From Enhygromyxa salina (GTDB lineage: Bacteria > Myxococcota_A > Polyangia > Nannocystales > Nannocystaceae): a stretch of 60,613 nucleotides of DNA. The notes beneath the pieces are model-generated. The model had not been told where the DNA came from, did no database searches, and saw only the letters and a program-made list of their open reading frames with translations. The translations under genes and the position numbers were made by a program. Shown here in pieces: positions 7,701 to 15,366 of this stretch. Every line of letters begins with the position of its first letter. Position 1 is the stretch's first letter. The stretch lies in assembly GCF_002994615.1 (NCBI RefSeq), contig NZ_PVNK01000189.1:1-60613 (forward strand), given 5' to 3'.

Positions 7701-10354
7701 CGCAGGCGCGGGACCAGGCGCAAGACCGCGGCGCCGGCCTCGGCCACGCCGCGCTGGGGCTCGATCTCGTAGCCGAGCTCGCGCAGGCCCGCGAGCCCGG
7801 CCTCGACCGCCGCCCGGCGATCGCTGGCGAGGATGTGGCTCTCGACCCGCTTGGACACGATGCGCCCGTAGTCCGCGGGCCCGACCGGTCGGCGCAGCAA
7901 GGCCGCGAAGCGACCCTCGGCCTGCTCGCGCTGTCCCGACAGCGCCAGCGCCTGACACAGGCCGAGCTCGAGGCCGAGGCGCAAGGTGTAGCCAATCTCG
8001 CCCGGGCCCGGGAACCCGCCGTCGCGCTCGAGCAGCGTGATCCCGGCCTCGAGGTAGCCCGCCGCGGCCACCGCCGCGGCGCCGTTGAGCGCCTTGTAGC
8101 CCGCGAGCGCGTTGAGCTCGGCGAGGTTGCTGCGCTCGAACTCGTCCATCTCGTCGAGCAGCAGGTCGGCGCGAGCCGAGGCCGCGGCCGGATCCTCGTC
8201 GGCCAGCGGGATCAGCCCGTAGCCCAGGTCGATGTGGTCGACGAGCTCGAACACCGCGTTGGACAGATCGCTGAGGCCGACGCGACCGAAGCGGAAGTGG
8301 CCGATCTGGCGATGCAGCAGGCAGCGCCGCTCGAGCGGGACCATGAGGTACGCGACCTCGCGGACCCGATCGTGGGCGAAGGTGTAGCGGCTCGATCCGA
8401 CCGCCGTCAGCAGCCCCTCGTTGACGAGGCGGACGAGCCCACGACCGAGATCGCGCGAGCCCGCGACGAGCTCGAGGGTCGCGACGTCGAAGCGCGGCCC
8501 GATGACCGCGGCCACGGTCAAGAGCTCGCGGGGCCCCTCGTCGAGGCCCGCCAGCTTCTCGGTCATCATCTCGACCAGGTCCTCGGGGATGCCCGCGAGC
8601 TCGATCGCCTGCAGGTCCCAGGTCCAGCCCCCGGCGGTCGGTCGCAGCAGCGAGCGTTCGACGAGGTGCGCGAGGAACTGACGGATGAACAGGGGGTTGT
8701 GGTTGGTCTTGCGTCCGACGAGCTCGGCCAGCGACGCGACCTCGTCGGGGCTGCGCGCGAGCGAGTCTCCGACCAGCGCCGCGACGTCAGCACGCGCGAG
8801 CGGGGCGAGGTCGAGCCACAGCATCTCTTCGCGCTCGCCCACGGCCTCGTCGATGACCTCGCGGATCGGCTCGCCGCCGACGACCTCGTCCATGCGCATG
8901 GTCCCGACGATCAGGAGCGCCGCGCTCGGCTCCGCGAGCAGGGTTGCGAGCAGCTCACAGCTGGCCCGGTCGGCCCTGTGGATGTCGTCGAGGGCGAGGA
9001 CGAGGGGATGCTCGACGCGGGCGAACAGCCCCATCATCCGGACGCAGGCCAACGCGGCGCGGTTGTGAGCCTCGGCCAGACCGACCTCGGGCATCGCCGG
9101 CGGCGCCCCGATGATCGCGCGCAGCGTCGGGACCAGCTCACACATCGCGCCGGCGAGCGGACCGAGGGCGTCGATCAGCTCCCGGCGCCAGCGCGCGAGC
9201 TGATCGTCGGTCTCGGTCAGGAGCTGGGCGACGAGATCGTTAAACGCGATCACGAAGCCCGCGTAGGGTTTGTCGCTCTGCTCGCGCTCGAACTTGCCGC
9301 GGGCGAGGAAGCCCTGACGACCGATGACCGGCTCGGCGAGCTGACCAAACAGCGCGCTCTTGCCGATCCCCGCCGGCCCGGTGATCAGCGCGAAACGAGG
9401 CTCGCCCTCTCCGGCCCGGCGGTACTCGCCGACGAGCATCTCGATCTCCTCGCTCCGCCCGTACAGTCGGTGCGGCAGCTGCAGGGTCATCGGCACGTCG
9501 GCGAGGCCGAGCTCGAACTCGTCGAGCCGGTGCCCGTCGCGGAGCGCGGCGGCGAGACACCGGAGGTCATGGCCCAGGCCCCGGGCCGACTGGTAGCGTC
9601 GCTCCGGGGCCTTCTCGAGCAGCTTCATCACGATCGCCGCGAGCGGCGTGGGGATCTCGGCGCGGAGCCGCTGGGGCGACTCGGGCCGGCGCGCGAGGTG
9701 GGCGTGGATGAGCTCGAGGGGGGAGCGGCTCTCGAACGGGCGCCGCCCCGTCAACAGCTCGTAGAGGGTGACCCCGAGCGAGTAGAGATCGCTGCGCAGG
9801 TCGACCTCGCGCTGCGTCCGACCGGTCTGCTCGGGCGAGATGTAGGGCAGCGTGCCGTCCACGACCTCGGGGTCGTTGATGCCCTCACGCTCGAGCAGCG
9901 CCGAGATGCCGAAGTCGACGAGCGCGACTAGGTGGGTCTCGGGGTCGATCAGGATGTTGGCCGGCTTGATGTCGCGATGGATCACGCGCTGGGCGTGGAC
10001 ATCGGTCAGGATCCGCGCGAGCTGCTGCGCGACATCGAGGACCAGGTCGATCGGCAGCGCTCGATCGTCGGCGTAGTCGCTGATGCTGACCCCGCGGCGA
10101 CGCTCGAGCACGAGCGTCAGCTGTGTGCCCTGACGCTCGAGCGCCAGGGCCCGCGCGACCCCGTCGACGTGGAGCTCGTGGAGCAGTCGAAACTCGTGCT
10201 CGACCCGGGCCTCGACGCCCTCATCCGGGCCGAGCTCGTAGACCTTGATCACGACCTCGAGCTGGTCCTGGTCCCGGACCGCCTCGTAGACCCGCGTCGC
10301 CGGCGACGAGCGCAGCAGCCTCTCCGTCCGGTAGCCGTCGAGCAGGAGGTTCAC
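4736..10354 (-). CDS. Giant hybrid: Ser/Thr kinase - AAA-type ATPase/TPR-like - GAF - PAS - histidine kinase
   Basis: This 1872-aa signalling protein has two kinds of kinase. The N-terminal Hanks-type kinase (about 8-270) has VIKVYE with Lys37, HRDIKPAN (126-133), DFG (148-150) and a GTLPYISPEQ activation segment. A STAND/AAA-like ATPase follows, with Walker A GPAGIGKS (326-333) and a long helical, TPR-like middle to about 1300. Then come a GAF domain (about 1345-1500) and a PAS domain (about 1505-1630). The C-terminus is a HisKA/HATPase module: phospho-acceptor His1651 in ASGVAHEINNP, N-box near 1761, DQGGG (1804-1808) and GTGLGLA (1830-1836). No receiver domain is attached. This architecture is common in myxobacteria and cyanobacteria. 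GTG at 10354 is chosen because it places the kinase at the very N-terminus; the open frame extends 200 residues further without similarity. The stimulus and partner regulator are unknown. Confidence 0.92.
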   Translation of the reverse strand: MNLLLDGYRTERLLRSSPATRVYEAVRDQDQLEVVIKVYELGPDEGVEARVEHEFRLLHELHVDGVARALALERQGTQLTLVLERRRGVSISDYADDRALPIDLVLDVAQQLARILTDVHAQRVIHRDIKPANILIDPETHLVALVDFGISALLEREGINDPEVVDGTLPYISPEQTGRTQREVDLRSDLYSLGVTLYELLTGRRPFESRSPLELIHAHLARRPESPQRLRAEIPTPLAAIVMKLLEKAPERRYQSARGLGHDLRCLAAALRDGHRLDEFELGLADVPMTLQLPHRLYGRSEEIEMLVGEYRRAGEGEPRFALITGPAGIGKSALFGQLAEPVIGRQGFLARGKFEREQSDKPYAGFVIAFNDLVAQLLTETDDQLARWRRELIDALGPLAGAMCELVPTLRAIIGAPPAMPEVGLAEAHNRAALACVRMMGLFARVEHPLVLALDDIHRADRASCELLATLLAEPSAALLIVGTMRMDEVVGGEPIREVIDEAVGEREEMLWLDLAPLARADVAALVGDSLARSPDEVASLAELVGRKTNHNPLFIRQFLAHLVERSLLRPTAGGWTWDLQAIELAGIPEDLVEMMTEKLAGLDEGPRELLTVAAVIGPRFDVATLELVAGSRDLGRGLVRLVNEGLLTAVGSSRYTFAHDRVREVAYLMVPLERRCLLHRQIGHFRFGRVGLSDLSNAVFELVDHIDLGYGLIPLADEDPAAASARADLLLDEMDEFERSNLAELNALAGYKALNGAAAVAAAGYLEAGITLLERDGGFPGPGEIGYTLRLGLELGLCQALALSGQREQAEGRFAALLRRPVGPADYGRIVSKRVESHILASDRRAAVEAGLAGLRELGYEIEPQRGVAEAGAAVLRLVPRLRLRELRELSTRPRADEPTAKAAMEILMTLGSATQFVDVALHVALVATHVHLLLVHGRHSSGPLALTQLAASLAFGLGRRELALEVLEIARELAEREGPECMRHRMDATLWLVAGWRRPYSDALTPLRESSARAVEAGDIEFAGYTTALQVPLGLATGLHMRAQERAIELGLHRLQQWGARSLLPEVEAHAAFVRLMLAGDERALAQADPLGIGAHERDPELRRAWLSMLVLQAQLLYLFGRYRDAWDALCAHERELEQKLRGAWKVGAYYEVRGLLAAALYARASLLERPRLLWTLERNYRRLRRHARQGTVGFEASATLLEAELAAIRGPIDRAFELFGRARREAAAQRALMTEAVALERMAEHARARGLDDLALGPLREARSRYQHWGAQTKVVALERRWPFLSGDAASAWAPEGERAGPEPRNSRSTVHAGSARSGGPGSTSGRALDMATILKASQAISADIHLDEVVGRVMALALENAGADRGVLLLTHGGQTAMVAICSADQPLQSFLRDPVALAEAGDQAPVSLLHFVERTREAALFDDISADLRFAGDAYVAREGVRSAMCVPILKQTRYVGLLYLENKLSPGSFTADRLEVLDLLVTQAASALENAQLYEQLRTSEVRWRSLVEGLPDVIMLVDLDGRIEFMNHLGHERDLSRRLGMLAGEFIDPAYLPALRVAMSEVIDEAELRELEIVGNFVGAEPRWYSARLAPIVVDGRVERIIAVGTDITRRREAEATQAELEATLRQQQRLESIGTLASGVAHEINNPVQGIMNYAELISTSPDASELTREFADEIGVESQRVATIVRNLLAFSRQEGDRVATPAKLDAIVEGTLSLIRAVLRKDHIDLHVDIPAELPTVDCHVQQIQQVIMNLVTNARDAVCGRWGDYHDDKRIEIVGRSFERGGRSWVRLSVRDQGGGVPEDIVGRIFDPFFTTKGRDQGTGLGLAVSHGIISEHGGELWLENHPGESASFHVELSACADTP

Positions 10355-10516
10355 GACGAACCCCGCGCTTCGCTCGACGTAGGTAGCTGGCGTCGACGGT
10401 GCAACTTGGCCCCGGCCCAGGTTACACGGCCTCCCGCGCCTCGGCCCACCTAGGCGGCATAGATCTCGGCCGGCATCCCCTGTCTCCCACCGCTCAGATC
10501 GGGTATCTCCTCGGTC

Positions 10517-12103
10517 GTGACCGACGGCTTTGTGGCGATCGTGGGCGCGGGTCCCTGGGACCCCGAGCTGCTGACCCTCGCGGCCCGGGATCGCCTCGCG
10601 CGCGCGGACGTCGTCATCGTCGACTACCTCGTGAACCCCGCGGTGCTGATCCACTGCCACCCGCGAGCCGAGATCTTGCAGCGGGTCCGCGGTCCGCACC
10701 CGCAACCTGGCCAGGCAAACCGGCCCAGTGACCGGCTCGATCAGGCCCGGGTCAACGAGCTGCTCGTCGAGCACGCGCGGGCCGGGCGCTACGTCGTTCG
10801 GCTCAAGGGCGGCGATCCAATGATGTTCGGTCGCGGGGCCGAAGAAGCCCGATACCTCGCGGACCACGGTGTCAGGTTCGAATTCGTGCCGGGCGTGTCG
10901 TCTCCGATCGCCGCGCCCGAGGCCGCCGGGATCCCGATCACGCACCGCGATCACACGCCCTCGGTCAGCTTCGTGTCAGGCTACGAGGCCTACGAAAAAG
11001 CCGGCCTCACCGTCGCCTGGGAGCACCTGGCCAACAGCGCGGGGACCCTCGTCCTGATGATGAGCGTCAAGAACGCGCGCGCAAACGCTCAGCGCCTCGT
11101 CGAGGCCGGACGCAGCCCGAGCACGCCCGCGGCCATGGTGCGCTGGGGCACACGCGGCATTCAGCAGACGGTGGTCGGGACCCTCGCCGACATCGCCGAG
11201 CGCGCGAGCGAAGCCGCGATCCGCCCGCCGGCCGTGATGGTCGTCGGCGAGGTCGTCGCCCTGCGCGAGCGCATCCAGTGGCTCGAGCGCCGCCCGCTCT
11301 TTGGTCGCCGCGTGGTCGTGACCCGTGCGGCGCGCCAGGCCGGCGGACTCGTCAACCTGCTCACGGCCGAGGGCGCCGACGCCGTCGCGTTTCCCTGCCT
11401 CGACTTCGTGCCCGCCCCGCCCGACCAACGCCGCGCCCTCGAGCGCGCGCTGCTCGAGATGCGCGAGCGCTTCACCGGGGTGATCGTGTCGAGCCCCAAC
11501 GGCGTCCACGCCCTCGTCGAGGCCCTCGCGCGGGTCGAGCTCGACGCCCGGATCTTCGCGGGCAAAGAGATCGCCGCGATCGGTACCGGGACCGCGGAGC
11601 GCCTGATCGAGCGCGGCCTCCGGCCCGACGTCGTGCCCTCCCGCGCCCGCGCCGAGGGCCTGATCGACGCCCTGCGCGAGCGCGGGTCTCTCGGTGCCAG
11701 CTGGCTGCAGATCCGCGCCGACGAGGGCCGCGCGCTGCTCGGCGAAGCGATCGCCGAGGCCGGCGGCGAGCTCGAGCTCATCGTCGGCTACACGACGATC
11801 CGGCCCTCGGTCTCGCCGCTGCTCCTGGCCTCGCTCCAAGCTGTCGACGAGGGCGGCGAGGGCTACGACGCGATCTGCTTCGCCAGCGGTCGGACCGCCC
11901 GACACTTCGTCGAGGCCACGACCGAGGCCTTCGGCGAAGCCCGGGCCCTCGCCCACCTCGCGCGGGCCAAGGTCATCGCGATCGGCCCCGTGACCGCCGA
12001 CGCGATCACGGCCCTCGGCGTCCGCGTTGACGCCGTCGCCGAGCGCCAGAGCGACGCCGGGCTCCTCGACGCGGTCCTGCGCACGCTCGGGTCAAAGACC
12101 TGA
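10517..12103 (+). CDS. cobA-hemD: Fused uroporphyrinogen-III C-methyltransferase / uroporphyrinogen-III synthase (CobA-HemD)
   Basis: The 528-aa protein combines two consecutive tetrapyrrole enzymes. Residues 1-250 are an S-adenosylmethionine-dependent methyltransferase (SUMT). It has GAGPWDPELLTLAA at the N-terminus, VRLKGGDPMMFGRG, and a VPGVSS/AAGIPITHR pair. It makes precorrin-2 for sirohaem or cobalamin. Residues 265-520 are uroporphyrinogen-III synthase, with VVVTRAARQA at its start, IVSSPNGV, and the CFASGRTARHF loop. HemD cyclises hydroxymethylbilane for all haem-type pigments. The fusion is known from other bacteria, often in this order. The GTG start is at 10517 and the gene is divergent from the hybrid kinase, with a 162-bp spacer that must hold promoters for both. 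No other haem or cobalamin gene is nearby. Confidence 0.93.
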   Translation: MTDGFVAIVGAGPWDPELLTLAARDRLARADVVIVDYLVNPAVLIHCHPRAEILQRVRGPHPQPGQANRPSDRLDQARVNELLVEHARAGRYVVRLKGGDPMMFGRGAEEARYLADHGVRFEFVPGVSSPIAAPEAAGIPITHRDHTPSVSFVSGYEAYEKAGLTVAWEHLANSAGTLVLMMSVKNARANAQRLVEAGRSPSTPAAMVRWGTRGIQQTVVGTLADIAERASEAAIRPPAVMVVGEVVALRERIQWLERRPLFGRRVVVTRAARQAGGLVNLLTAEGADAVAFPCLDFVPAPPDQRRALERALLEMRERFTGVIVSSPNGVHALVEALARVELDARIFAGKEIAAIGTGTAERLIERGLRPDVVPSRARAEGLIDALRERGSLGASWLQIRADEGRALLGEAIAEAGGELELIVGYTTIRPSVSPLLLASLQAVDEGGEGYDAICFASGRTARHFVEATTEAFGEARALAHLARAKVIAIGPVTADAITALGVRVDAVAERQSDAGLLDAVLRTLGSKT

Positions 12104-12165
12104 CTCCCCCACTTGGGCAGATCGATGCCGTTGGCATCCCGCCGCGCGTGCGCGAGGATGGAGCC

Positions 12166-12828
12166 ATGGCTGACGAGCAAGACATCCATGAGTATCCGGG
12201 CGAGCAGGTCGACGTGCGCTGGGACCGACGCCTGTGCATTCACGTCGGCGAGTGCGGCCGCGCCGAGGGTGAGCTCTTCGTCGGTGGGCGCGCGCCGTGG
12301 TGCGATCCCAACGTCGTCGGCGACGATGTCGAGCACGTCGTCGACGTCGTCGAGCGCTGCCCGACCGGCGCGCTGACCTACATCCGCAAACAAGGCGGCG
12401 CGACCGAGGTCGCGCCCGGTCGCAACCAGGTCGTGGTCGCCAACGACGGCCCGCTGTACCTGAGCGGCGACCTCGCGATCGACGGCGCGAGCGAAGACAT
12501 GGCCGGCGTCCGCTTCCGCGCGGCCCTGTGTCGCTGCGGCGCCTCGAAGACCAAGCCCTTTTGCGACAACAGCCACCGCGAGCTCCGCTTCGAAGACCAG
12601 GGCGCCGTCGGGTCCACGGGTGAGCCCTCGATCGAAGAGGGCGGCCGCCTCGAGGTCAAGCGCGCGCCCAACGGACCGCTGCTGGTCAACGGCAGCTTCA
12701 CGATCGTGGGCGGCTCCGGGCGCGTCGCGTGGCGCGGCACTCGGGCGGCCCTGTGTCGCTGCGGGGCCTCGAAGAACAAGCCCTTTTGCGACGGCGCGCA
12801 CAAGGCCATCGGGTTTCAGGCTGACTAG
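12166..12828 (+). CDS. Three-cluster iron-sulfur protein: divergent 4Fe-4S domain plus two CDGSH domains
   Basis: The 220-aa soluble protein should bind three clusters. Residues 15-75 form a divergent mono-cluster ferredoxin-like domain with Cys24, Cys30, Cys46 and Cys65; the last lies in ERCPTGAL. Two CDGSH (mitoNEET-type) 2Fe-2S domains follow, each with the C-x-C-x8-C-x3-H ligand set. They are Cys122/124/133 with His137, and Cys197/199/208 with His212. The two CDGSH units share LCRCGASK-KPFCD, so they look like an internal duplication. The ATG at 12166 follows GAGGATGGAG and is preferred over a GTG six codons upstream. Related proteins are thought to act in electron transfer or cluster handling; the partner is unknown. 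A strong hairpin follows the gene at 12891. Confidence 0.88.
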   Translation: MADEQDIHEYPGEQVDVRWDRRLCIHVGECGRAEGELFVGGRAPWCDPNVVGDDVEHVVDVVERCPTGALTYIRKQGGATEVAPGRNQVVVANDGPLYLSGDLAIDGASEDMAGVRFRAALCRCGASKTKPFCDNSHRELRFEDQGAVGSTGEPSIEEGGRLEVKRAPNGPLLVNGSFTIVGGSGRVAWRGTRAALCRCGASKNKPFCDGAHKAIGFQAD

Positions 12829-12890
12829 CAGCCCGGGGTGCTAGCCCTGAATCAAGCGCTGCGCGCTCGACTCAGGTCTTCTGATCTTCA

Positions 12891-12913
12891 AGGGGCCTTT
12901 CAAAAAGGCCCCT
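12891..12913. terminator. Hairpin downstream of the CDGSH gene
   Basis: AGGGGCCTTT and AAAGGCCCCT form a perfect 10-bp stem with a 3-nt loop, 62 nt after the stop codon. There is no long U tract, but A/T-rich stem ends and the position suit an intrinsic terminator. A closely similar hairpin occurs at 15259-15285. Confidence 0.6.
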
Positions 12914-13273
12914 CGCTCCGGCGGCGAAGCCCCCTCCGCTCACCCCAAACGCTCGCCTCACGGCCACAACGGTGACGTTGTACCAAGAGCCTCTTGCACC
13001 CCAGATGGCGAGGCGACGGCCCGAACTCGGACCTCCTGCGGCCGGGCGCGGAGCCTGACGGCCACGATGCAGTTTCATCAACGAGTTCGAGGTACCCGCC
13101 ACAAAACCCAAAACGGACTCCGGGCACGCGAACAAGACGAAAAGGTTGCGTCGCCCGAGCCCAAAAACAAGCATTTCAATTACAAGTATTCATGATACCT
13201 GTCCCACGCACGCGAGCCGATCACCGCGCCACCCGCCACACGGTCGACCGCGAGACCCGAAAGACAGGACCCC
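12914..13273. other. Intergenic stretch before the cupin operon, no convincing gene
   Basis: About 360 bases contain only short open frames without family-like sequence. They include the near-palindrome AAGAGCCTCTT near 12987 and, unusually for this genome, an A/T-rich patch at about 13160-13200 just before the cupin gene. The patch is the most likely promoter area for the cupin/cyclo-ligase pair. I cannot assign exact -35 and -10 boxes. Confidence 0.4.
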
Positions 13274-13642
13274 ATGAACGAACCACTCGAGATCACCCCA
13301 GAGACCTTCCACGGCTGGCAGCTCGACCCCATCATCGACGAGCTGCTCGCCTCCGAGCCCACCTCGCGCGAGGGCAAGTCGGCGCGGACGCTCGCCAAAA
13401 CCCCTGCGCTGACCGTCGTGCTGACCGTCCTGCGCCAGGGCCAGCAGCTCCACGAGCACCGCGCCCCGGCGCCCGCCCTGGTCGTCCCGCTCCGGGGCGA
13501 GGTCGTGTTCGAACACGACAACGAGAGCGCGACGGTCGGGGTCGACGGGCGCCAGGTGCTCGCGATGGGACAGGGCCAGACCCACAGGGTCGAGGCCCGG
13601 ACCGACAGCGCGTTCTTGCTGGTCCTGGGACCTCGCCAGTGA
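13274..13642 (+). CDS. Small cupin-domain protein
   Basis: The 122-aa protein has the small beta-barrel pattern of single-domain cupins. A first motif region reads QLHEHRAPAPALVVPLRGEV, followed by a turn-rich segment (VGVDGRQVLAMGQGQTHRVEA) typical of the second cupin motif. His residues in HEH and in QTHRV are plausible metal ligands. Function cannot be fixed; such proteins bind small molecules or serve as sensors and isomerases. Its stop codon overlaps the GTG start of the next gene by 4 nt (GTGA), so the two proteins are almost certainly translationally coupled. The ATG at 13274 follows a weak purine-rich stretch. Confidence 0.75.
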   Translation: MNEPLEITPETFHGWQLDPIIDELLASEPTSREGKSARTLAKTPALTVVLTVLRQGQQLHEHRAPAPALVVPLRGEVVFEHDNESATVGVDGRQVLAMGQGQTHRVEARTDSAFLLVLGPRQ

Positions 13643-14718
13643 ATGAAGTCCTTCGTGCCAAGGCCGAGCTCCGCCCGAAGCTCGCGCGGCGGGCCGAACA
13701 GATCCCCCCGGACCGCCGCGACGCCGCCGAGCCACGAATGCGGGCGCTCGCCCTCGCGCTGCCCGAGATCCGCGACGCGAAGGGCGTGATGGTGTGCCTC
13801 TCGTTCGGCACCGAGCCCCAGACCCGCGCCCTGATCGAGGCCCTCCAAGCCGAGGGCAAGGCCGTCTACCTGCCTCGGGCCGACCGCCGCGACAGGCAGC
13901 TGCACCTGCACAGGTGGCCGTGTGAGCTGCGAACGCTCAGCTTTGGCCTCGACCAACCAACTCGCGCCTCGCCCCAGCTCGCGGCCGAAGAGATCGAGAC
14001 CAAGGTCGACGTGGCCATCATCTTGGGCCTGGGCTTCGATGCGTCGGGCATCCGCCTCGGCCACGGCAGCGGCTACGTCGACCGCTTCCTCACCGCCCAC
14101 CCGCTGCCCGCGATCGGGCTGAGCTTCGAGACCCTGGTGGTCCCCACGCTGCCCCGGGCCACCTACGACGTGCCGATGACGGCCCTCGTCAGCGAAGACC
14201 GCGTCCTGCGTCCGGCCGCCGACCCCCGCGAGGCGCTGCGCGAGTGGCTGTCCCTCGACCACCGCGAGATCGACAGACAGCTCAACGAGGCCCTCGCCGG
14301 AGCTGGCTTCGATCCCTCGGCCTTTGCTCGGTTCCGCGAGCGACTCTTGCGCCACATTGGGATCGAGGAGCGGCTCCTGTTCCCGGCCGTCCGCAGCCGC
14401 GATCCCGAGCGAGAGGCCCAGCGGCTCGCGAACCTCCGCATCGAGCACGCCGCGCTCACGACCCTCCTGGTCCCGACCCCGGACCGCGCCCTCGCTGCCG
14501 AGATCCAGACCCTGCTCGTCGGTCACAACGAGTCCGAGGAGGGGCCCGAGGGGGTCTACGCCAGCTGCATCGCGGCCCTCCACGACGACGACGCCCGCCA
14601 GCTTCTCCACGCCGCCAGGGCGCGCAGGCCCGTACCCACGACGAGCTACTTCGATGGCCAGGCGACGGTGCGGACCGCCGCCGAGGCGCTGGCCAAGGCT
14701 CGGCGATCTCGGCGCTGA
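13639..14718 (+). CDS. 5-formyltetrahydrofolate cyclo-ligase fused to a hemerythrin HHE domain
   Basis: The 359-aa product has two domains. Residues 1-195 are 5-formyl-THF cyclo-ligase (MTHFS), which uses ATP to turn 5-formyl-THF into 5,10-methenyl-THF. Evidence is the basic N-terminus, the CLSFGTEPQT strand and the signature GLGFDASGIRLGHGSGYVDR. Residues 200-335 are a hemerythrin-like four-helix bundle with all expected di-iron ligands. These are His208, His239-x3-Glu243, His270 and His296-x3-Glu300. The GTG start at 13639 overlaps the cupin stop codon (GTGA), and the cyclo-ligase N-terminus starts right there. I do not know this combination as a standard architecture. The di-iron domain could sense oxygen or iron for folate metabolism (inference). 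A short GC-rich tail follows before the convergent NTF2-like gene. Confidence 0.88.
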   Translation: MNEVLRAKAELRPKLARRAEQIPPDRRDAAEPRMRALALALPEIRDAKGVMVCLSFGTEPQTRALIEALQAEGKAVYLPRADRRDRQLHLHRWPCELRTLSFGLDQPTRASPQLAAEEIETKVDVAIILGLGFDASGIRLGHGSGYVDRFLTAHPLPAIGLSFETLVVPTLPRATYDVPMTALVSEDRVLRPAADPREALREWLSLDHREIDRQLNEALAGAGFDPSAFARFRERLLRHIGIEERLLFPAVRSRDPEREAQRLANLRIEHAALTTLLVPTPDRALAAEIQTLLVGHNESEEGPEGVYASCIAALHDDDARQLLHAARARRPVPTTSYFDGQATVRTAAEALAKARRSRR

Positions 14719-14768
14719 CTTCGGCTTTGGTCTCGGCGCCGATCTCAGGGCCGATCTCAGGGCCGGCC

Positions 14769-15242
14769 TCAGCTTGGGGACCCGAGCAGGTAGCGCTCGA
14801 GCCCCTTGCGCGCCTGCCCGCGGACCTTGCTGCGAAGCATGGGCGTCCACCCGAGCAGCCAGCCCGGGAGCCCGAGGGCCTGCCGCGACCAGCGGTAGAA
14901 GTCGAAGTGGTCGCGGTGCTCGATGATCTTGCCGTCGGCGAAGCGCAGCTCGGCGTCGATCACGTTGTGGACCTGGCGACCCGTGGCGGAGAACAGATAG
15001 CGCGCCTCCCAGTGGGCCGAGCCGCGATCCCCCTCGGCCTCGACCGCGGAGAACTCGAGCGAGAAGTCCTGGGCGCGGGCGCACAACATCCTCCACATGC
15101 CAGCCGCCTCGCGGGCGTCGAGATCGACGAACACCGGATCCGAGAAGCGAAGCTCGGGGTGGTAGCAGGCGATCATGCCCTCGGCGTCGCCCTTGGCGAA
15201 CGAGGTGTAGAAGCGCTCGATGAGCTCGGTGTGGGTCGGCAC
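14769..15242 (-). CDS. SnoaL/NTF2-like protein
   Basis: This is a 157-aa single-domain protein. It opens with the common NTF2-fold start IERFYTSFAKGDAEGMIACYHPE and continues with FSDPVFVDL and a terminal sheet containing DAELRFADGKIIEHRDHFDFYRW. This is the SnoaL-like cone fold, used for cyclisation, isomerisation or ligand binding. No catalytic set identifies a reaction. The last 35 residues (LGLPGWLLGWTPMLRSKVRG) are a hydrophobic or amphipathic tail seen in many polyketide-cyclase-like homologues. The GTG start at 15242 has no obvious ribosome site. It lies downstream of the molybdenum hydroxylase operon on the same strand, separated by a hairpin, so it probably has its own promoter. Confidence 0.75.
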   Translation of the reverse strand: MPTHTELIERFYTSFAKGDAEGMIACYHPELRFSDPVFVDLDAREAAGMWRMLCARAQDFSLEFSAVEAEGDRGSAHWEARYLFSATGRQVHNVIDAELRFADGKIIEHRDHFDFYRWSRQALGLPGWLLGWTPMLRSKVRGQARKGLERYLLGSPS

Positions 15243-15258
15243 GAGGAGAATCTAGCAG

Positions 15259-15285
15259 CGAGGGACCTTTCCGAAAGGCCCCTCG
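15259..15285. terminator. Hairpin terminator of the molybdenum hydroxylase operon
   Basis: CGAGGGaCCTTT pairs with AAAGGcCCCTCG in a 12-bp stem with one A-C mismatch and a CCG loop. It lies about 80 nt past the last gene of the operon, read on the minus strand. It closely resembles the hairpin at 12891-12913. Confidence 0.55.
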
Positions 15286-15366
15286 AAGACGAGGTCGAGC
15301 TGGTTTTTGACCCCCGCGGCCGTCAGCGACCCTGCCACTGCAGCGAGGCCCTCCCCTGCCCGAGCT

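Noticed and set aside
10355..10954. 200-residue N-terminal extension of the giant kinase
   Set aside because: It runs antisense through the CobA-HemD gene and has no similarity pattern; the kinase domain starts at GTG 10354.
12872..13174. 100-codon minus-strand frame in the gap before the cupin gene
   Set aside because: Its end falls in a terminator-like hairpin, it has no ribosome site, and its sequence is not protein-like.
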